DNA from: Burkholderia lata
Lineage (GTDB): Bacteria; Pseudomonadota; Gammaproteobacteria; Burkholderiales; Burkholderiaceae
NCBI RefSeq assembly: GCF_902499335.1
Contig: NZ_CABVQK010000008.1
Coordinates: forward strand, 1 to 64,000
Direction of reading: 5' to 3'
Length of the DNA: 64,000 nt
A model generated the notes under the pieces. That model was not told the origin of the DNA. It made no database searches and was given only the letters and a program-made list of their open reading frames with translations. Position numbers and translations under genes: made by a program. Shown piece after piece: positions 8,652 to 16,721 of the stretch (its first letter is position 1; each line of letters starts with the position of its first letter).

Positions 8652-9992
8652 TCACGCCGCGCCATCACGCGGCACCGCCCGCACACCCAGCAGCATCGCG
8701 ACCGCGCACGCGGCCAGCAGCGCCGCGATCATCAGCATCGCCGAATCCATGCTGCCGGTTTTCGTGCGGATCAGCCCGACGAGCCACGGCGTGATCATGC
8801 CGCTCGACACGCCGATGCTGCTGATCAGCGCGATCCCGCCCGCCGCGCCCGCGCCGGAGAAATACGCGGACGGCACGGCCCAGAACACCGGATGCGCGGC
8901 GAAGATCAGCATCGCCGCGACCGACAGCAGCGCCATCATCGCGACGATGCTCGACAGGTGCAGCGTCAGCAGCGCGAGCGCCACCGCGCCGCCGAACGCG
9001 CACGCGGCGAAGTGCCGGCGCCGTTCGCGCTTGCGATCGGAGCGCCGCGCGATCGCGATCAGGCCGGCCGCGCCGATCGCGTTCGGCACGACCGACAACA
9101 GGCTGATCTGCACGACGTCGTGGATGCCGAATTCGCGGATCATCAGCGGCATCCAGAACAGCAGCATCAACAGCGCGGTGGTCAGCGAGAAATAGATGAA
9201 CGCGAACAGGTACGTGCGCGGTTCGGCCAGCACCTGCCGCAGCGAGTGCGGCGCCGGCGTATCGGCACCGGCGTGGTCGGCGGCCAGGTCGGCCGCGAGC
9301 CGCTGCCGATCGGCATCGGACAGCCACTGCGCCTGCTCGGGACGATCGCACAGCCAGAACCACGCGATCACGCCGAGCAGGATGGCAGGCGCGCCCTCGA
9401 TCGCGAACATCCATTGCCAGCCGTGCAGCCCGAGCACGCCCGACATCCCGCGCATCAGCCAGCCCGACAGCAGCCCGCCGACCATCCCGGCCACCGCGAC
9501 ACCCGCGTAGAAGATCGACAGCACCGACGCACGCCGCCGCGCCGGGTACCAGTACGTCAGGTAGAACACCACGCCCGGGAAAAAACCGGCCTCGAACAGC
9601 CCGAGCAGGAAGCGCAGCACGTAGAAATGCTTCGCGCTGTCGACGGTGATCATCGCGACCGACACCGCGCCCCACAGGAACATGATCCGCGCGAACGTGC
9701 GGCGCGCGCCGAAGCGGCGCAGCAGCGCGTTGCTCGGCACCTCGAACAGCACGTAGCCGACGAAGAACAGTACCGCGCCGAGGCTGTACATCGCGTCGGT
9801 CAGGCCGAGATCCTGCCGCATCTGCAACTGCGCGAAGCCGATGTTGCTGCGATCGAGGATCGACACGATGTAGCAGATGAACAGGAACGGCACGATCCGC
9901 GCGCCGATGCGCCGGTACAGCGCGTCGTCGTCGGTTGAAGCGACGCCGGACGCGACGGCACGCGCGGCGTCCGCTTGAAGAGGGGCTGACAT
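8652..9992 (-). CDS. MFS transporter, anion:cation symporter (ACS) family, copy 2
   Basis: A 446-residue permease with about 12 helices, of the ACS (phthalate/tartrate/glucarate permease) group: the N-terminal region 'RIVPFLFICYIVSILDRSNIGFAQLQM' type and 'GFFPGVVFYLTYWYP' are diagnostic. It probably imports an organic acid with protons. The ATG at 9992 is preceded by GAGGAG at good spacing. It is highly similar to the next gene upstream (10080-11423): most signature segments match almost residue for residue, so the two are tandem duplicates. It is the last gene of a row with the paralogue and an MBL-fold hydrolase; an 86-bp gap containing a hairpin separates it from the paralogue. Confidence 0.92.
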   Translation of the reverse strand: MSAPLQADAARAVASGVASTDDDALYRRIGARIVPFLFICYIVSILDRSNIGFAQLQMRQDLGLTDAMYSLGAVLFFVGYVLFEVPSNALLRRFGARRTFARIMFLWGAVSVAMITVDSAKHFYVLRFLLGLFEAGFFPGVVFYLTYWYPARRRASVLSIFYAGVAVAGMVGGLLSGWLMRGMSGVLGLHGWQWMFAIEGAPAILLGVIAWFWLCDRPEQAQWLSDADRQRLAADLAADHAGADTPAPHSLRQVLAEPRTYLFAFIYFSLTTALLMLLFWMPLMIREFGIHDVVQISLLSVVPNAIGAAGLIAIARRSDRKRERRRHFAACAFGGAVALALLTLHLSSIVAMMALLSVAAMLIFAAHPVFWAVPSAYFSGAGAAGGIALISSIGVSSGMITPWLVGLIRTKTGSMDSAMLMIAALLAACAVAMLLGVRAVPRDGAA

Positions 9993-10036
9993 CGATCGTC
10001 TCCTCGATGGATTCGGGTACGGGGCGCACACGTGAC

Positions 10037-10069
10037 GCCGGTCGCCGCCGCCCGCGCGCGGCGACCGGC
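10037..10069 (-). repeat. GC-rich hairpin between the two MFS genes
   Basis: A perfect 12-bp inverted repeat (GCCGGTCGCCGC and its complement) with a 9-nt loop lies just after the stop of the upstream MFS gene. There is no T-tract on either strand, so it is not a standard intrinsic terminator. It could stabilise the upstream transcript end or reduce read-through, which would set different levels for the two paralogous transporters. Confidence 0.6.
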
Positions 10070-10079
10070 CGTTGCTCGT

Positions 10080-11423
10080 TCAGTCGCGCGGCGCGCCTTC
10101 GGCTTTCACGCCGAGCATCAACGCAACCCCGCTCGCCACCAGCAGCGCGGCCAGCAGATACACGGCGAGATCCATGCTGCCGGTGCGCGTGCGGATCATC
10201 CCGATCACCCACGGGCTGACGATGCCGCTCGTGATCCCGATGCTGCTGATCAGCGCGATCCCGGCCGCGGCCGCGTTGCCCGACAGGTAGCGGGTCGGCA
10301 CGGCCCAGAAGATCGGCAGCGCGGCGAAGATCAGCGTCGCCGCGATCGACAGGCACGCGAGCATCGCCGCGAAGCTGTGCAGGTGCAGCGTCAGCGCCGC
10401 AAGCGCGAGCCCGCCGCCGATCGTGCAGCACGCGAAGTGCTTGCGGCGCTCGCCGGTGCGATCCGAACGGCGCGCGATCAGGATCAGCCCCACCGCACCG
10501 ACCGCATTCGGCACGACCGTGTACAGGCTCACGGCCACGACGTCGGTCACGCCGAAGTCGCGGATCATCAGCGGCATCCAGAAATTGAGCGTCAGCGACG
10601 CGCAGGTCAGCGAGAAATAGATGAACGCGAACAGGTACACGCGCGGATTCGCGAGCGCGGCCACGAGGCTGCGCCCGTCGTGCGCGTTGCCGTGCCCGCC
10701 GCCGCCGGCGCACAGCGCGGCAACCCGCGCCTTTTCATCGGACGTGAGCCACGTGGCATCCTGCGGCCGGTCGACCAGCAACGTGAACGCGGCGAATGCG
10801 AGCAGGATTGCCGGCGCGCCTTCGATCGCGAACATCCACTGCCAGCCGTGCATCCCGAGCACGCCGCTCATGTCGCGCATGATCCAGCCCGACATCAGGC
10901 CGCCGAGCACGCCGGCCACCGCGACGCCCGCGAAGAACACCGAGATCGCGGCCGCCCGCCGGTTCGCGGGGAACCAGTAGGTCAGGTACAGCACGATGCC
11001 GGGAAAGAAGCCCGCTTCGAACACGCCGAGCAGGAAGCGCAGCACGTAGAAATGCGACGGCTGCGACACGAACATCATCCCGGTCGATGCGATGCCCCAC
11101 AGCAGCATGATCCGCGTGAAGGTGCGGCGCGCGCCGAACCGCGCGAGCAGCAGGTTGCTCGGCACTTCGCAGAATACGTAGCCGACGTAGAACACCGCGG
11201 CGCCGAGGCCGTACATCGCATCGCTGAAGCCGAGGTCGTGCTTCATCTGCAACTGCGCGAAGCCGATGTTGATGCGGTCGAGGAACGAGATGACGTAGCA
11301 GAGGAACAGGAACGGCACGATCCGCCATGCGATCTTGCGGAACAGCAGCGCATCGTCCGTGGCGGCGGAAGCCGAAGCGCTCGCGTGCGCGAGCGCCGCT
11401 TCGGCGGGAAGCGATTGGGGCAT
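10080..11423 (-). CDS. MFS transporter, anion:cation symporter (ACS) family, copy 1
   Basis: A 447-residue ACS-type organic-acid permease with about 12 helices ('RIVPFLFLCYVISFLDRINIGFAQ' region, then 'GFFPGIVLYLTYWFP'). The ATG at 11423 sits 3 nt after GGAGAGAG; a TTG four codons upstream is less likely because it overlaps that ribosome site. It is a close paralogue of the gene at 8652-9992. It follows the MBL-fold hydrolase gene after 181 bp that include a terminator-like hairpin, so it may have its own promoter. Substrate prediction is limited to carboxylates or sugar acids. Confidence 0.92.
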   Translation of the reverse strand: MPQSLPAEAALAHASASASAATDDALLFRKIAWRIVPFLFLCYVISFLDRINIGFAQLQMKHDLGFSDAMYGLGAAVFYVGYVFCEVPSNLLLARFGARRTFTRIMLLWGIASTGMMFVSQPSHFYVLRFLLGVFEAGFFPGIVLYLTYWFPANRRAAAISVFFAGVAVAGVLGGLMSGWIMRDMSGVLGMHGWQWMFAIEGAPAILLAFAAFTLLVDRPQDATWLTSDEKARVAALCAGGGGHGNAHDGRSLVAALANPRVYLFAFIYFSLTCASLTLNFWMPLMIRDFGVTDVVAVSLYTVVPNAVGAVGLILIARRSDRTGERRKHFACCTIGGGLALAALTLHLHSFAAMLACLSIAATLIFAALPIFWAVPTRYLSGNAAAAGIALISSIGITSGIVSPWVIGMIRTRTGSMDLAVYLLAALLVASGVALMLGVKAEGAPRD

Positions 11424-11558
11424 GTCTCTCTCCAAACAGGCTGCGCGATTCGAGCGCGCAAGCCGTCTCCCAGGGCGTACGTGCGCCCTGCTTTTTTAAT
11501 GAGATCGGATACGGCAGACGGAAAGACGGCGGAACGCCGCGGCCGGTCGCCGCTTCAG

Positions 11559-11592
11559 AAAAAAGGCGGAGCGCCCTGCCGGACACCCCGCC
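11559..11592 (-). terminator. intrinsic terminator after the MBL-fold hydrolase gene
   Basis: Read on the minus strand, a GC-rich stem (outer arms GGCGG and CCGCC, with further internal pairing) is followed directly by six T residues. It starts 12 bp after the hydrolase stop codon. This is a good Rho-independent terminator and argues that the MFS genes beyond it need a second promoter or depend on read-through. Confidence 0.65.
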
Positions 11593-11604
11593 TGTGCAAG
11601 CCGC

Positions 11605-12567
11605 TCAGTCCTGCAGCGCGGCCCACATATCCTTGTCGCGCTGCGCGGTCCAGATGCGCGGATGCGTGATGCCGCTCGCCTCGTCGAACGCACGCGACAC
11701 GTCGAACGGCAAGCAGTGCTCGTAGATGAACACGTGGCCGAACTTCGGATCCATCGCTTCACGCGTGAGCGCCATCGACGCCTTCAGGTCGAGCTTCTGC
11801 TCGACGGCCTTGCGGCCCTGTGCGAGCAGCGTCGTGACGAAATCCTTCGTGTAGTCGAGGCCCTTGTTCACGTCGGCCGGGTTCAGCAGCGCGGGGCCGC
11901 GGCCCGGCACGAGCTTCTCGGCGCCGAGCGCGCGCAGCGCCTCGAGCGTGGCCGGCCACTGTTCGAGCTGCGCGTCGCCGCAGTAGCACGCGGCGTCGTA
12001 TTCGACGAGGTCGCCCGAGAACAGCACCTTCTGCGACGGGATCCAGACGATCGTGTCGCCCTTCGTGTGGCCCGAGCCGACGTGCATGATCTTCACTTCG
12101 AGCTTGCCGAGGAACAGCGTGATCTCGCGCTCGAACACGAGCGTCGGCCAGGTCAGGCCGGGCACCGTCTCGACACCGGCGAACAGGCGCGGAAAGCGTT
12201 CGATCTCCGACTTCATGTCGGCCTCGCCGCGCTCGACGATCATTTCGTACGTGCCGCGGCTCGCGATCACGTGCTGCGCGCCTTCGTCGAAATACGCGGA
12301 CGCGCCGAGCACGCGCACCGCGTGGTAGTGCGACAGCACGACGTGCTTGATCGGCTTGTCGGTCACGCTGCGGATCTTCGCGATCAGGTCCTGGGCCATC
12401 GCGGGCGTCGCGGTCGTGTCGACGATCAGCACGCTGTCGTCGCCGATGATCACGCCCGAGTTCGGGTCGCCTTCGGCGGTGTACGCGTACGCGTTCTCGG
12501 ACAGCTTCGTCCAGGTGACTTTCTTCTCTTCCAGATCGGCTTGGGAGGCGAATGCTTTGGCCATGTT
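11605..12567 (-). CDS. MBL-fold metallo-hydrolase with an altered metal site
   Basis: A 320-residue metallo-beta-lactamase-fold protein from the ATG at 12567. The first metal motif is HYHAVR (residues 79-84) instead of HxHxDH: the Asp and the following His of the second metal site are Val83 and Arg84. His166 (GSGHTKGD) and Asp185 (FSGDLVE) are present. A three-His site could still bind one metal. An ATG 19 codons upstream (12624) keeps the frame, but a promoter-like TTGACA-17-GATGAT pair would start transcription downstream of it, so I prefer the shorter form. It is divergent from the double-IclR regulator and upstream of two organic-acid permeases, which suggests hydrolysis of an imported ester or lactone (inference). 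Confidence 0.85.
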   Translation of the reverse strand, partial: NMAKAFASQADLEEKKVTWTKLSENAYAYTAEGDPNSGVIIGDDSVLIVDTTATPAMAQDLIAKIRSVTDKPIKHVVLSHYHAVRVLGASAYFDEGAQHVIASRGTYEMIVERGEADMKSEIERFPRLFAGVETVPGLTWPTLVFEREITLFLGKLEVKIMHVGSGHTKGDTIVWIPSQKVLFSGDLVEYDAACYCGDAQLEQWPATLEALRALGAEKLVPGRGPALLNPADVNKGLDYTKDFVTTLLAQGRKAVEQKLDLKASMALTREAMDPKFGHVFIYEHCLPFDVSRAFDEASGITHPRIWTAQRDKDMWAALQD

Positions 12568-12609
12568 GCGTTCCGTGGCTGCGAGCCATGTGTTGAGGGG
12601 AGTGAGCGG

Positions 12610-12638
12610 ATCATCTTCCTGCATCGAATATTTGTCAA
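12610..12638 (-). promoter_or_regulatory. candidate promoter of the MBL-fold hydrolase gene
   Basis: On the minus strand a consensus -35 TTGACA (12633-12638) is followed after 17 bp by GATGAT (12610-12615, four of six matches to TATAAT). Transcription would begin near 12603, giving a leader of about 35 nt to the ATG at 12567. The -35 box lies inside the palindrome at 12631-12645, so binding there would block RNA polymerase. Confidence 0.5.
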
Positions 12639-12645
12639 TGACAAA
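12631..12645. promoter_or_regulatory. perfect palindrome TTTGTCA-A-TGACAAA, probable IclR-type operator
   Basis: A perfect inverted repeat with 7-bp arms and a single central base lies in the divergent intergenic region between the hydrolase gene and the double-IclR regulator. It covers the -35 box of the putative hydrolase promoter and is about 97 bp upstream of the regulator's GTG. It is the natural candidate for the binding site of that regulator. Confidence 0.65.
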
Positions 12646-12741
12646 GTCGCTTGCTATTGTTTAATACGGGTAAACGTGCGGGCTGGCGCGATAAATGGCG
12701 TCGGATACCATGCGGGGTTTCGTCAACGGAAGAATCATCGC

Positions 12742-14391
12742 GTGCAGAACCACGAAGTCAGCGCAGACGACGCGCCGCCCAAGGCGCAGCGCGGAATCCA
12801 GAGTGTCGAGGTCGGCGGCCGGCTGCTCGACGCGCTCGCGCGCCGGCGCAAGCCGCTCGGCCTGTCGGAGCTGGCCGCGGCGGCCGACCTGTCGACCGCG
12901 CAGGCGCACACCTATCTCGTCAGCCTGACGCGGCTCGCGCTCGTGAAGCGCGACGCAATCACCGGCAACTACGAGCCGGGCCCGTTGTCGCTGCGGCTCG
13001 GGCTGATGTCGATCGAGCGCCAGCCGGCTTACCGCGCGGCGCTGCCGCACGCGGCGCGGCTCGCGGAAGCGGTCGGCCTGAGCGTCGCGCTGTCGGTGGC
13101 GGGTGCGCTCGGACCGACGATCGTGCGTATCGAGCACGGCGGCTATCCGCTGCACGTGAACCTGCACGTCGGCTCGGTGATGTCGCTCGACACGACGGCC
13201 ACCGGCCGCGTGTTCCGCGCGTTCGGCGATCCCGCGCAACTCGATGCGATGGCGGCCAGCCAGGCCGGCGCGGGTGCCACGCTCGCGGGCGCCGAGCAGC
13301 CCGTGCCGGACGCCGGCGTGCCGCAGGCGGAACTCGACGCGATCCGCGCACGCGGTATCGAGCGCGGCGTCGACCTGCCGAGCCCCGGCGTCAGCGCGAT
13401 GTGCGTGCCGGTGTTCGACGCGGAGGGCAAGCTGCAGCTCGCGTTGACGGTAATCGGTTCGACGGGCTCGATCGACGTCGACTGGGACGGCCCGATCGCG
13501 GCGGCACTGCGCGACGCGGCACGGCAGGCCACCGCATCGCTCGGCGCGGCGCACGACGCACCGCCGCCCGCATCCGGCCCGGCCCCGGCCGCCCCGCGCG
13601 TGCCGCCCGCGCTGGCAGACGATGCGAAGACGCAGCGCGGCATCAACGCGCTCGACAGCACCGGCGAGTTGCTGCTCGCGCTGGTGTCGGCGGGCCGCGC
13701 GCTGCCGCTGCGCGATCTCGCGGCGGCAGCCGGCATGCCGGCCGCGAAGGCCTTTCCGCATCTCGTCAGCCTGCAGAAGATCGGCCTGCTGAGCCGCGAC
13801 GACGCCGGCTGCTTCGGCGGCGGCCCGCTCGGGCAAGCGCTCGGCCTGATCGCGATGCAACGCGTGTCGCCGACGCGCGACGCGGAAGCCGAGATCGTCG
13901 CGCTGGCCGGCGCGACCGACATGAGCGTGGCAGCCGCGACGCTCGGGCCGCTCGGTCCGACCGTGATCCGCCTCGAGGAATCGGCGCGGCCGCAGCACGT
14001 GAGCCTGCAGGTCGGCACGGTGATGTCGCTCGTCAATACGGCGATCGGACGAATCTTCGCGGCCGGCATGTCCGACGACGTGCTGGCCGACCTGCTCGCC
14101 GACGAACCCGTGCGCCTCGCGGGCAACGTCGCCGCGCCGGCCGACGACGCCTTCCGCGCACGGCTCGCGACGATCCGCGTGGACGAACTCGATTTCGCGT
14201 TCGACGCGCCGGTGCCGGGCATCGGGACGGTCGCCGCGCCCGTGTTCGATCACACCGGCAGCATCCGGCTCGTGATCGCGATCATCGGCTCGTCGCGCGG
14301 CTTCCCGCGCGGGCCGGACAGTGACCTCGCGCAAGCGTTGCTCGCCGCGACGCGGCGGCTGTCGTGGCGGTTCGGGTGGATCGGCCGGTAA
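12742..14391 (+). CDS. double-length IclR family regulator (two IclR units in one chain)
   Basis: A 549-residue protein built from two tandem IclR-like units. Unit 1: winged helix about 20-80 and effector domain about 95-268. A Pro/Ala-rich linker (about 270-292) follows. Unit 2: winged helix about 298-355 and effector domain to the C-terminus. Ordinary IclR proteins are about 250-280 residues. Both units keep phrases such as 'GPTIVRIE'/'GPTVIRLE' and 'VGSVMSLDTTATGR'/'VGTVMSLVNTAIGR', showing an internal duplication. The start is GTG at 12742 with GGAAG 9 nt upstream; the frame is open far upstream but overlaps the divergent hydrolase. It probably controls the hydrolase and the two ACS permeases. 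Confidence 0.88.
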   Translation: MQNHEVSADDAPPKAQRGIQSVEVGGRLLDALARRRKPLGLSELAAAADLSTAQAHTYLVSLTRLALVKRDAITGNYEPGPLSLRLGLMSIERQPAYRAALPHAARLAEAVGLSVALSVAGALGPTIVRIEHGGYPLHVNLHVGSVMSLDTTATGRVFRAFGDPAQLDAMAASQAGAGATLAGAEQPVPDAGVPQAELDAIRARGIERGVDLPSPGVSAMCVPVFDAEGKLQLALTVIGSTGSIDVDWDGPIAAALRDAARQATASLGAAHDAPPPASGPAPAAPRVPPALADDAKTQRGINALDSTGELLLALVSAGRALPLRDLAAAAGMPAAKAFPHLVSLQKIGLLSRDDAGCFGGGPLGQALGLIAMQRVSPTRDAEAEIVALAGATDMSVAAATLGPLGPTVIRLEESARPQHVSLQVGTVMSLVNTAIGRIFAAGMSDDVLADLLADEPVRLAGNVAAPADDAFRARLATIRVDELDFAFDAPVPGIGTVAAPVFDHTGSIRLVIAIIGSSRGFPRGPDSDLAQALLAATRRLSWRFGWIGR

Positions 14392-14589
14392 GCCGCCGCC
14401 CGCTTCCGGCATCCTCCCCGCCACTCGAATTCCCCTTTCTCATCCCATGCGATGGCCGTGCAGGCACGGCCTCGTTACGCCTGTGAGGCATGCGCAGGCA
14501 GCCGATATTCATGTTGCGAAGCAGCAACACAAATTGTCAGTAATTCTCATATAACGAAATCGCATTTCACAAAGCGGAGGCATTTCGCT

Positions 14590-14778
14590 ATGATTAGGGT
14601 TATCCCTAACTCGCCACCTATATGGGGCTTCGTCATGCAAACGTCTAACATCTCCGACCGTTCCACCGAATCCGCTGGCTGGCTCGCACGTATGGGCGAG
14701 CTGATTGCAGAAGCGTGGGCACTCCACCTCGAGAACTGCGAAGTCATCGCTGAAGCGCACGCACGCCTGCCGCGCTGA
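14590..14778 (+). CDS. 62-residue protein of unknown function
   Basis: A short gene with a strong ribosome site: GGAGG at 14576-14580, 9 nt before the ATG at 14590. The product ends with an amphipathic, acidic region ('LIAEAWALHLENCEVIAEAH') likely to form a helix; an internal ATG at 14635 would give a 47-residue form. The leader (about 14510-14575) is AT-rich compared with the surroundings, as expected for a well-expressed or acquired gene. I recognise no domain. A terminator about 200 nt downstream could end its transcript. Confidence 0.65.
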   Translation: MIRVIPNSPPIWGFVMQTSNISDRSTESAGWLARMGELIAEAWALHLENCEVIAEAHARLPR

Positions 14779-15219
14779 ACGTGGAATGGCCGGCCGCCAG
14801 CCGGTTGGCCAAACGATGTCCTGCCTGATCCGCTTGCCCGGACGCGCGCCATCAGGCCGCGGCGTCGGGCAACGGGTTGCATGGCAAGTCACTGGAAACA
14901 GGCCGGGTAGTCCCGTGGCATGCGCTCCCCGTATCGGACGCGCGTTGAAGTCGCTCTGAAGTTGCTTTAAACCTGATGCCGGCGCCGATCAACATCGGCG
15001 CGGTTTTGTCTGCCGGTTGCCCGGGCGGGCAGCCGTTATCTCGCCGGCGCGCGAGTACGCCGGATCGTCACGGACGGAAGATTCATCCGTCTTGGCGGCC
15101 CGGGCGCCGAACCGCGCCGTACGCGTTGCCCCTCGCCCGATTGCCGGCTTTCTCCGCGCAAACGCGCAATCACATGCGCCGTCGCTTCAACGACGGCCGC
15201 GTGCTCATCCCCGCCCTCA
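14779..15219. other. intergenic region with terminator, no gene seen
   Basis: About 440 bp between the 62-residue gene and the Lrp-type regulator (which reads toward it). A strong intrinsic terminator lies at 14982-15007. The ~200 nt between the small gene and that terminator are non-coding by inspection and may be a long 3' untranslated region or hold a small RNA. From 15010 to 15219 I see no recognisable element. Confidence 0.5.
14982..15007 (+). terminator. strong intrinsic terminator
   Basis: A perfect 8-bp stem, GCGCCGAT with ATCGGCGC, closes a CAAC tetraloop and is followed by GG and TTTT. It points along the plus strand and is the first terminator after the 62-residue gene. Confidence 0.8.
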
Positions 15220-15702
15220 TCACACCTGAATCGACGGCACGTCCTTCATGCAGCGCAGCGCGAACATCGAGCGGCTGTGACGGATGCTCGAAATCTTGTA
15301 CAGCTTTTCGCGCAGGAAGCGCTCGTAGCCGGCGGTGCCGTCCACCGCGACCTTGATCCAGTAGTCGTACTCGCCCGACACGAGATAGGCCTCGAGCACC
15401 TCGGGCAGCGCGGCGAGTTCCTCGCCGAAGCGGGCAAGCGCGTCATCCTCGTGACGATCGAGCGTGACTTCGAGGATCACGATGTCCGCATAGCCCAGCT
15501 TCCGCTGGTTGACGAGCGCGACGTAGCCGTCGATGTAGCCGTCCACCTCGAGCTGCCGCGTGCGGTTCCAGCACGCGGTGGTCGACATGCCGATCTGTTC
15601 GGCCAGTTCGGCGTTCGACAGACGCGCATTTTTCTGCAGTGCACCAAGAATTTTGCGGTCCTGGCTGTCGAGCGTTTTCGGCGAGCGTTCACGTGTGGCC
15701 AT
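15220..15702 (-). CDS. Lrp/AsnC family transcriptional regulator
   Basis: A 160-residue Lrp-type protein: N-terminal helix-turn-helix (about 12-60, 'LSNAELAEQIGMSTTACWNRTRQLE') and C-terminal RAM/AsnC amino-acid-binding domain (about 75-155, 'YLVSGEYDYWIKVAVD'). It is divergent from a LysE-type exporter (284-bp gap). The Lrp-LysE divergent pair is a common arrangement in which the regulator activates amino-acid export when the intracellular pool is high. The particular amino acid is not evident. Confidence 0.93.
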   Translation of the reverse strand: MATRERSPKTLDSQDRKILGALQKNARLSNAELAEQIGMSTTACWNRTRQLEVDGYIDGYVALVNQRKLGYADIVILEVTLDRHEDDALARFGEELAALPEVLEAYLVSGEYDYWIKVAVDGTAGYERFLREKLYKISSIRHSRSMFALRCMKDVPSIQV

Positions 15703-15986
15703 GGCAGGAGGAATCTTCTACTGAAAACAGGGATTCTATCTGAACGACATTCCGGATTTGTGTCGGTTTGTGTGGAAAAGCGGAAGCCTTTTAATCCGGC
15801 CCCTTGATATATTTTCCCCATGCCTGTTGTCCGGCACGCTCCCCGCGACAACCCCTTCGCACCGGGACGCATGGCCGCAATCACGAGTTGCGGTGCCGGC
15901 CAGCAGGCATGCGATTCCCCGCCGTCCGCGCGCCTATCCGGCCGCGCGGCTTCGGCGCCCATGTTCCTGTTCCTGCCCTACCCGTC

Positions 15987-16625
15987 ATGTCGTTCAGGCT
16001 TTACCTCTCGTTTCTCGCGGCTTCCGCCGTTCTCGTCTACGCCCCCGGCCCCGTCAACCTCCTCACGATGAACCAGGCGCTGCGCGCCGGCTGGCGCCGC
16101 GCGCTGCCGTGCGTCTGGGGCGGCACGCTCGCCGTGCTGCTGCAACTCGCGCTGACCGCGCTGTGCCTGAATTCGCTCGTGCATCTCGACGAGCGCGCGT
16201 TGACCGTGCTGCGCTGGGCCGGCGCGGCCTACCTCGTCTGGCTCGGCTGCAAGCAATGGCTCAGCCGTGCACCGGCCGGCGCGCCCGCCACAACGACCGG
16301 GCCGGCGACACCGGAGACCGACTCGCACCGCGCGCTGTTCTGGCGCGGCGTCGCGACCTCGGGCCTCAATCCGAAGACGCTGCTGTTCTTCCCGTCGTTC
16401 TTTCCGCAGTTCATCATCCCGAGCGCCGACTGGAGCCTGAATCAGCAGTTCCTGCTGCTCGCGGCGACGTTCGCGGTGCTGTTCGCGGGCGGCGTCGCGT
16501 CGATGGCGCTGTTCTCGCACCGGCTGAGCCGCGCGCTGCAGCGTCCGGCGCGGATGCGCGCGATGAATCGCGTGACGGGCGGCCTGCTCGTCGGGATGGG
16601 CGCAATCATGGTCGGCTGGAACTGA
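15987..16625 (+). CDS. LysE/RhtB family amino-acid exporter
   Basis: A 212-residue inner-membrane protein with six likely helices and the family hallmark 'YAPGPVNLLTMNQALRAGWR' near the N-terminus and 'GLNPKTLLFF' in the middle. The ATG at 15987 gives the usual length; an open extension upstream lacks conservation. It is probably driven by proton exchange and controlled by the divergent Lrp-type regulator. A second, different LysE-family gene lies at 30324-30911. Confidence 0.92.
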   Translation: MSFRLYLSFLAASAVLVYAPGPVNLLTMNQALRAGWRRALPCVWGGTLAVLLQLALTALCLNSLVHLDERALTVLRWAGAAYLVWLGCKQWLSRAPAGAPATTTGPATPETDSHRALFWRGVATSGLNPKTLLFFPSFFPQFIIPSADWSLNQQFLLLAATFAVLFAGGVASMALFSHRLSRALQRPARMRAMNRVTGGLLVGMGAIMVGWN

Positions 16626-16721
16626 ACGACCGGGCGGCCGGCTTCATCGCGGCCGCCGCCATGGCCCTCTAAAAAGCAGGCAATCGCCGAATGCTTTAGG
16701 GTAGCGGCTGTTTCGTTGGAC

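Noticed and set aside
8665-10713. A 682-codon frame spanning both MFS genes
   Set aside because: It is an out-of-frame shadow on the same strand; both MFS proteins are intact in another frame, so there is no fusion.
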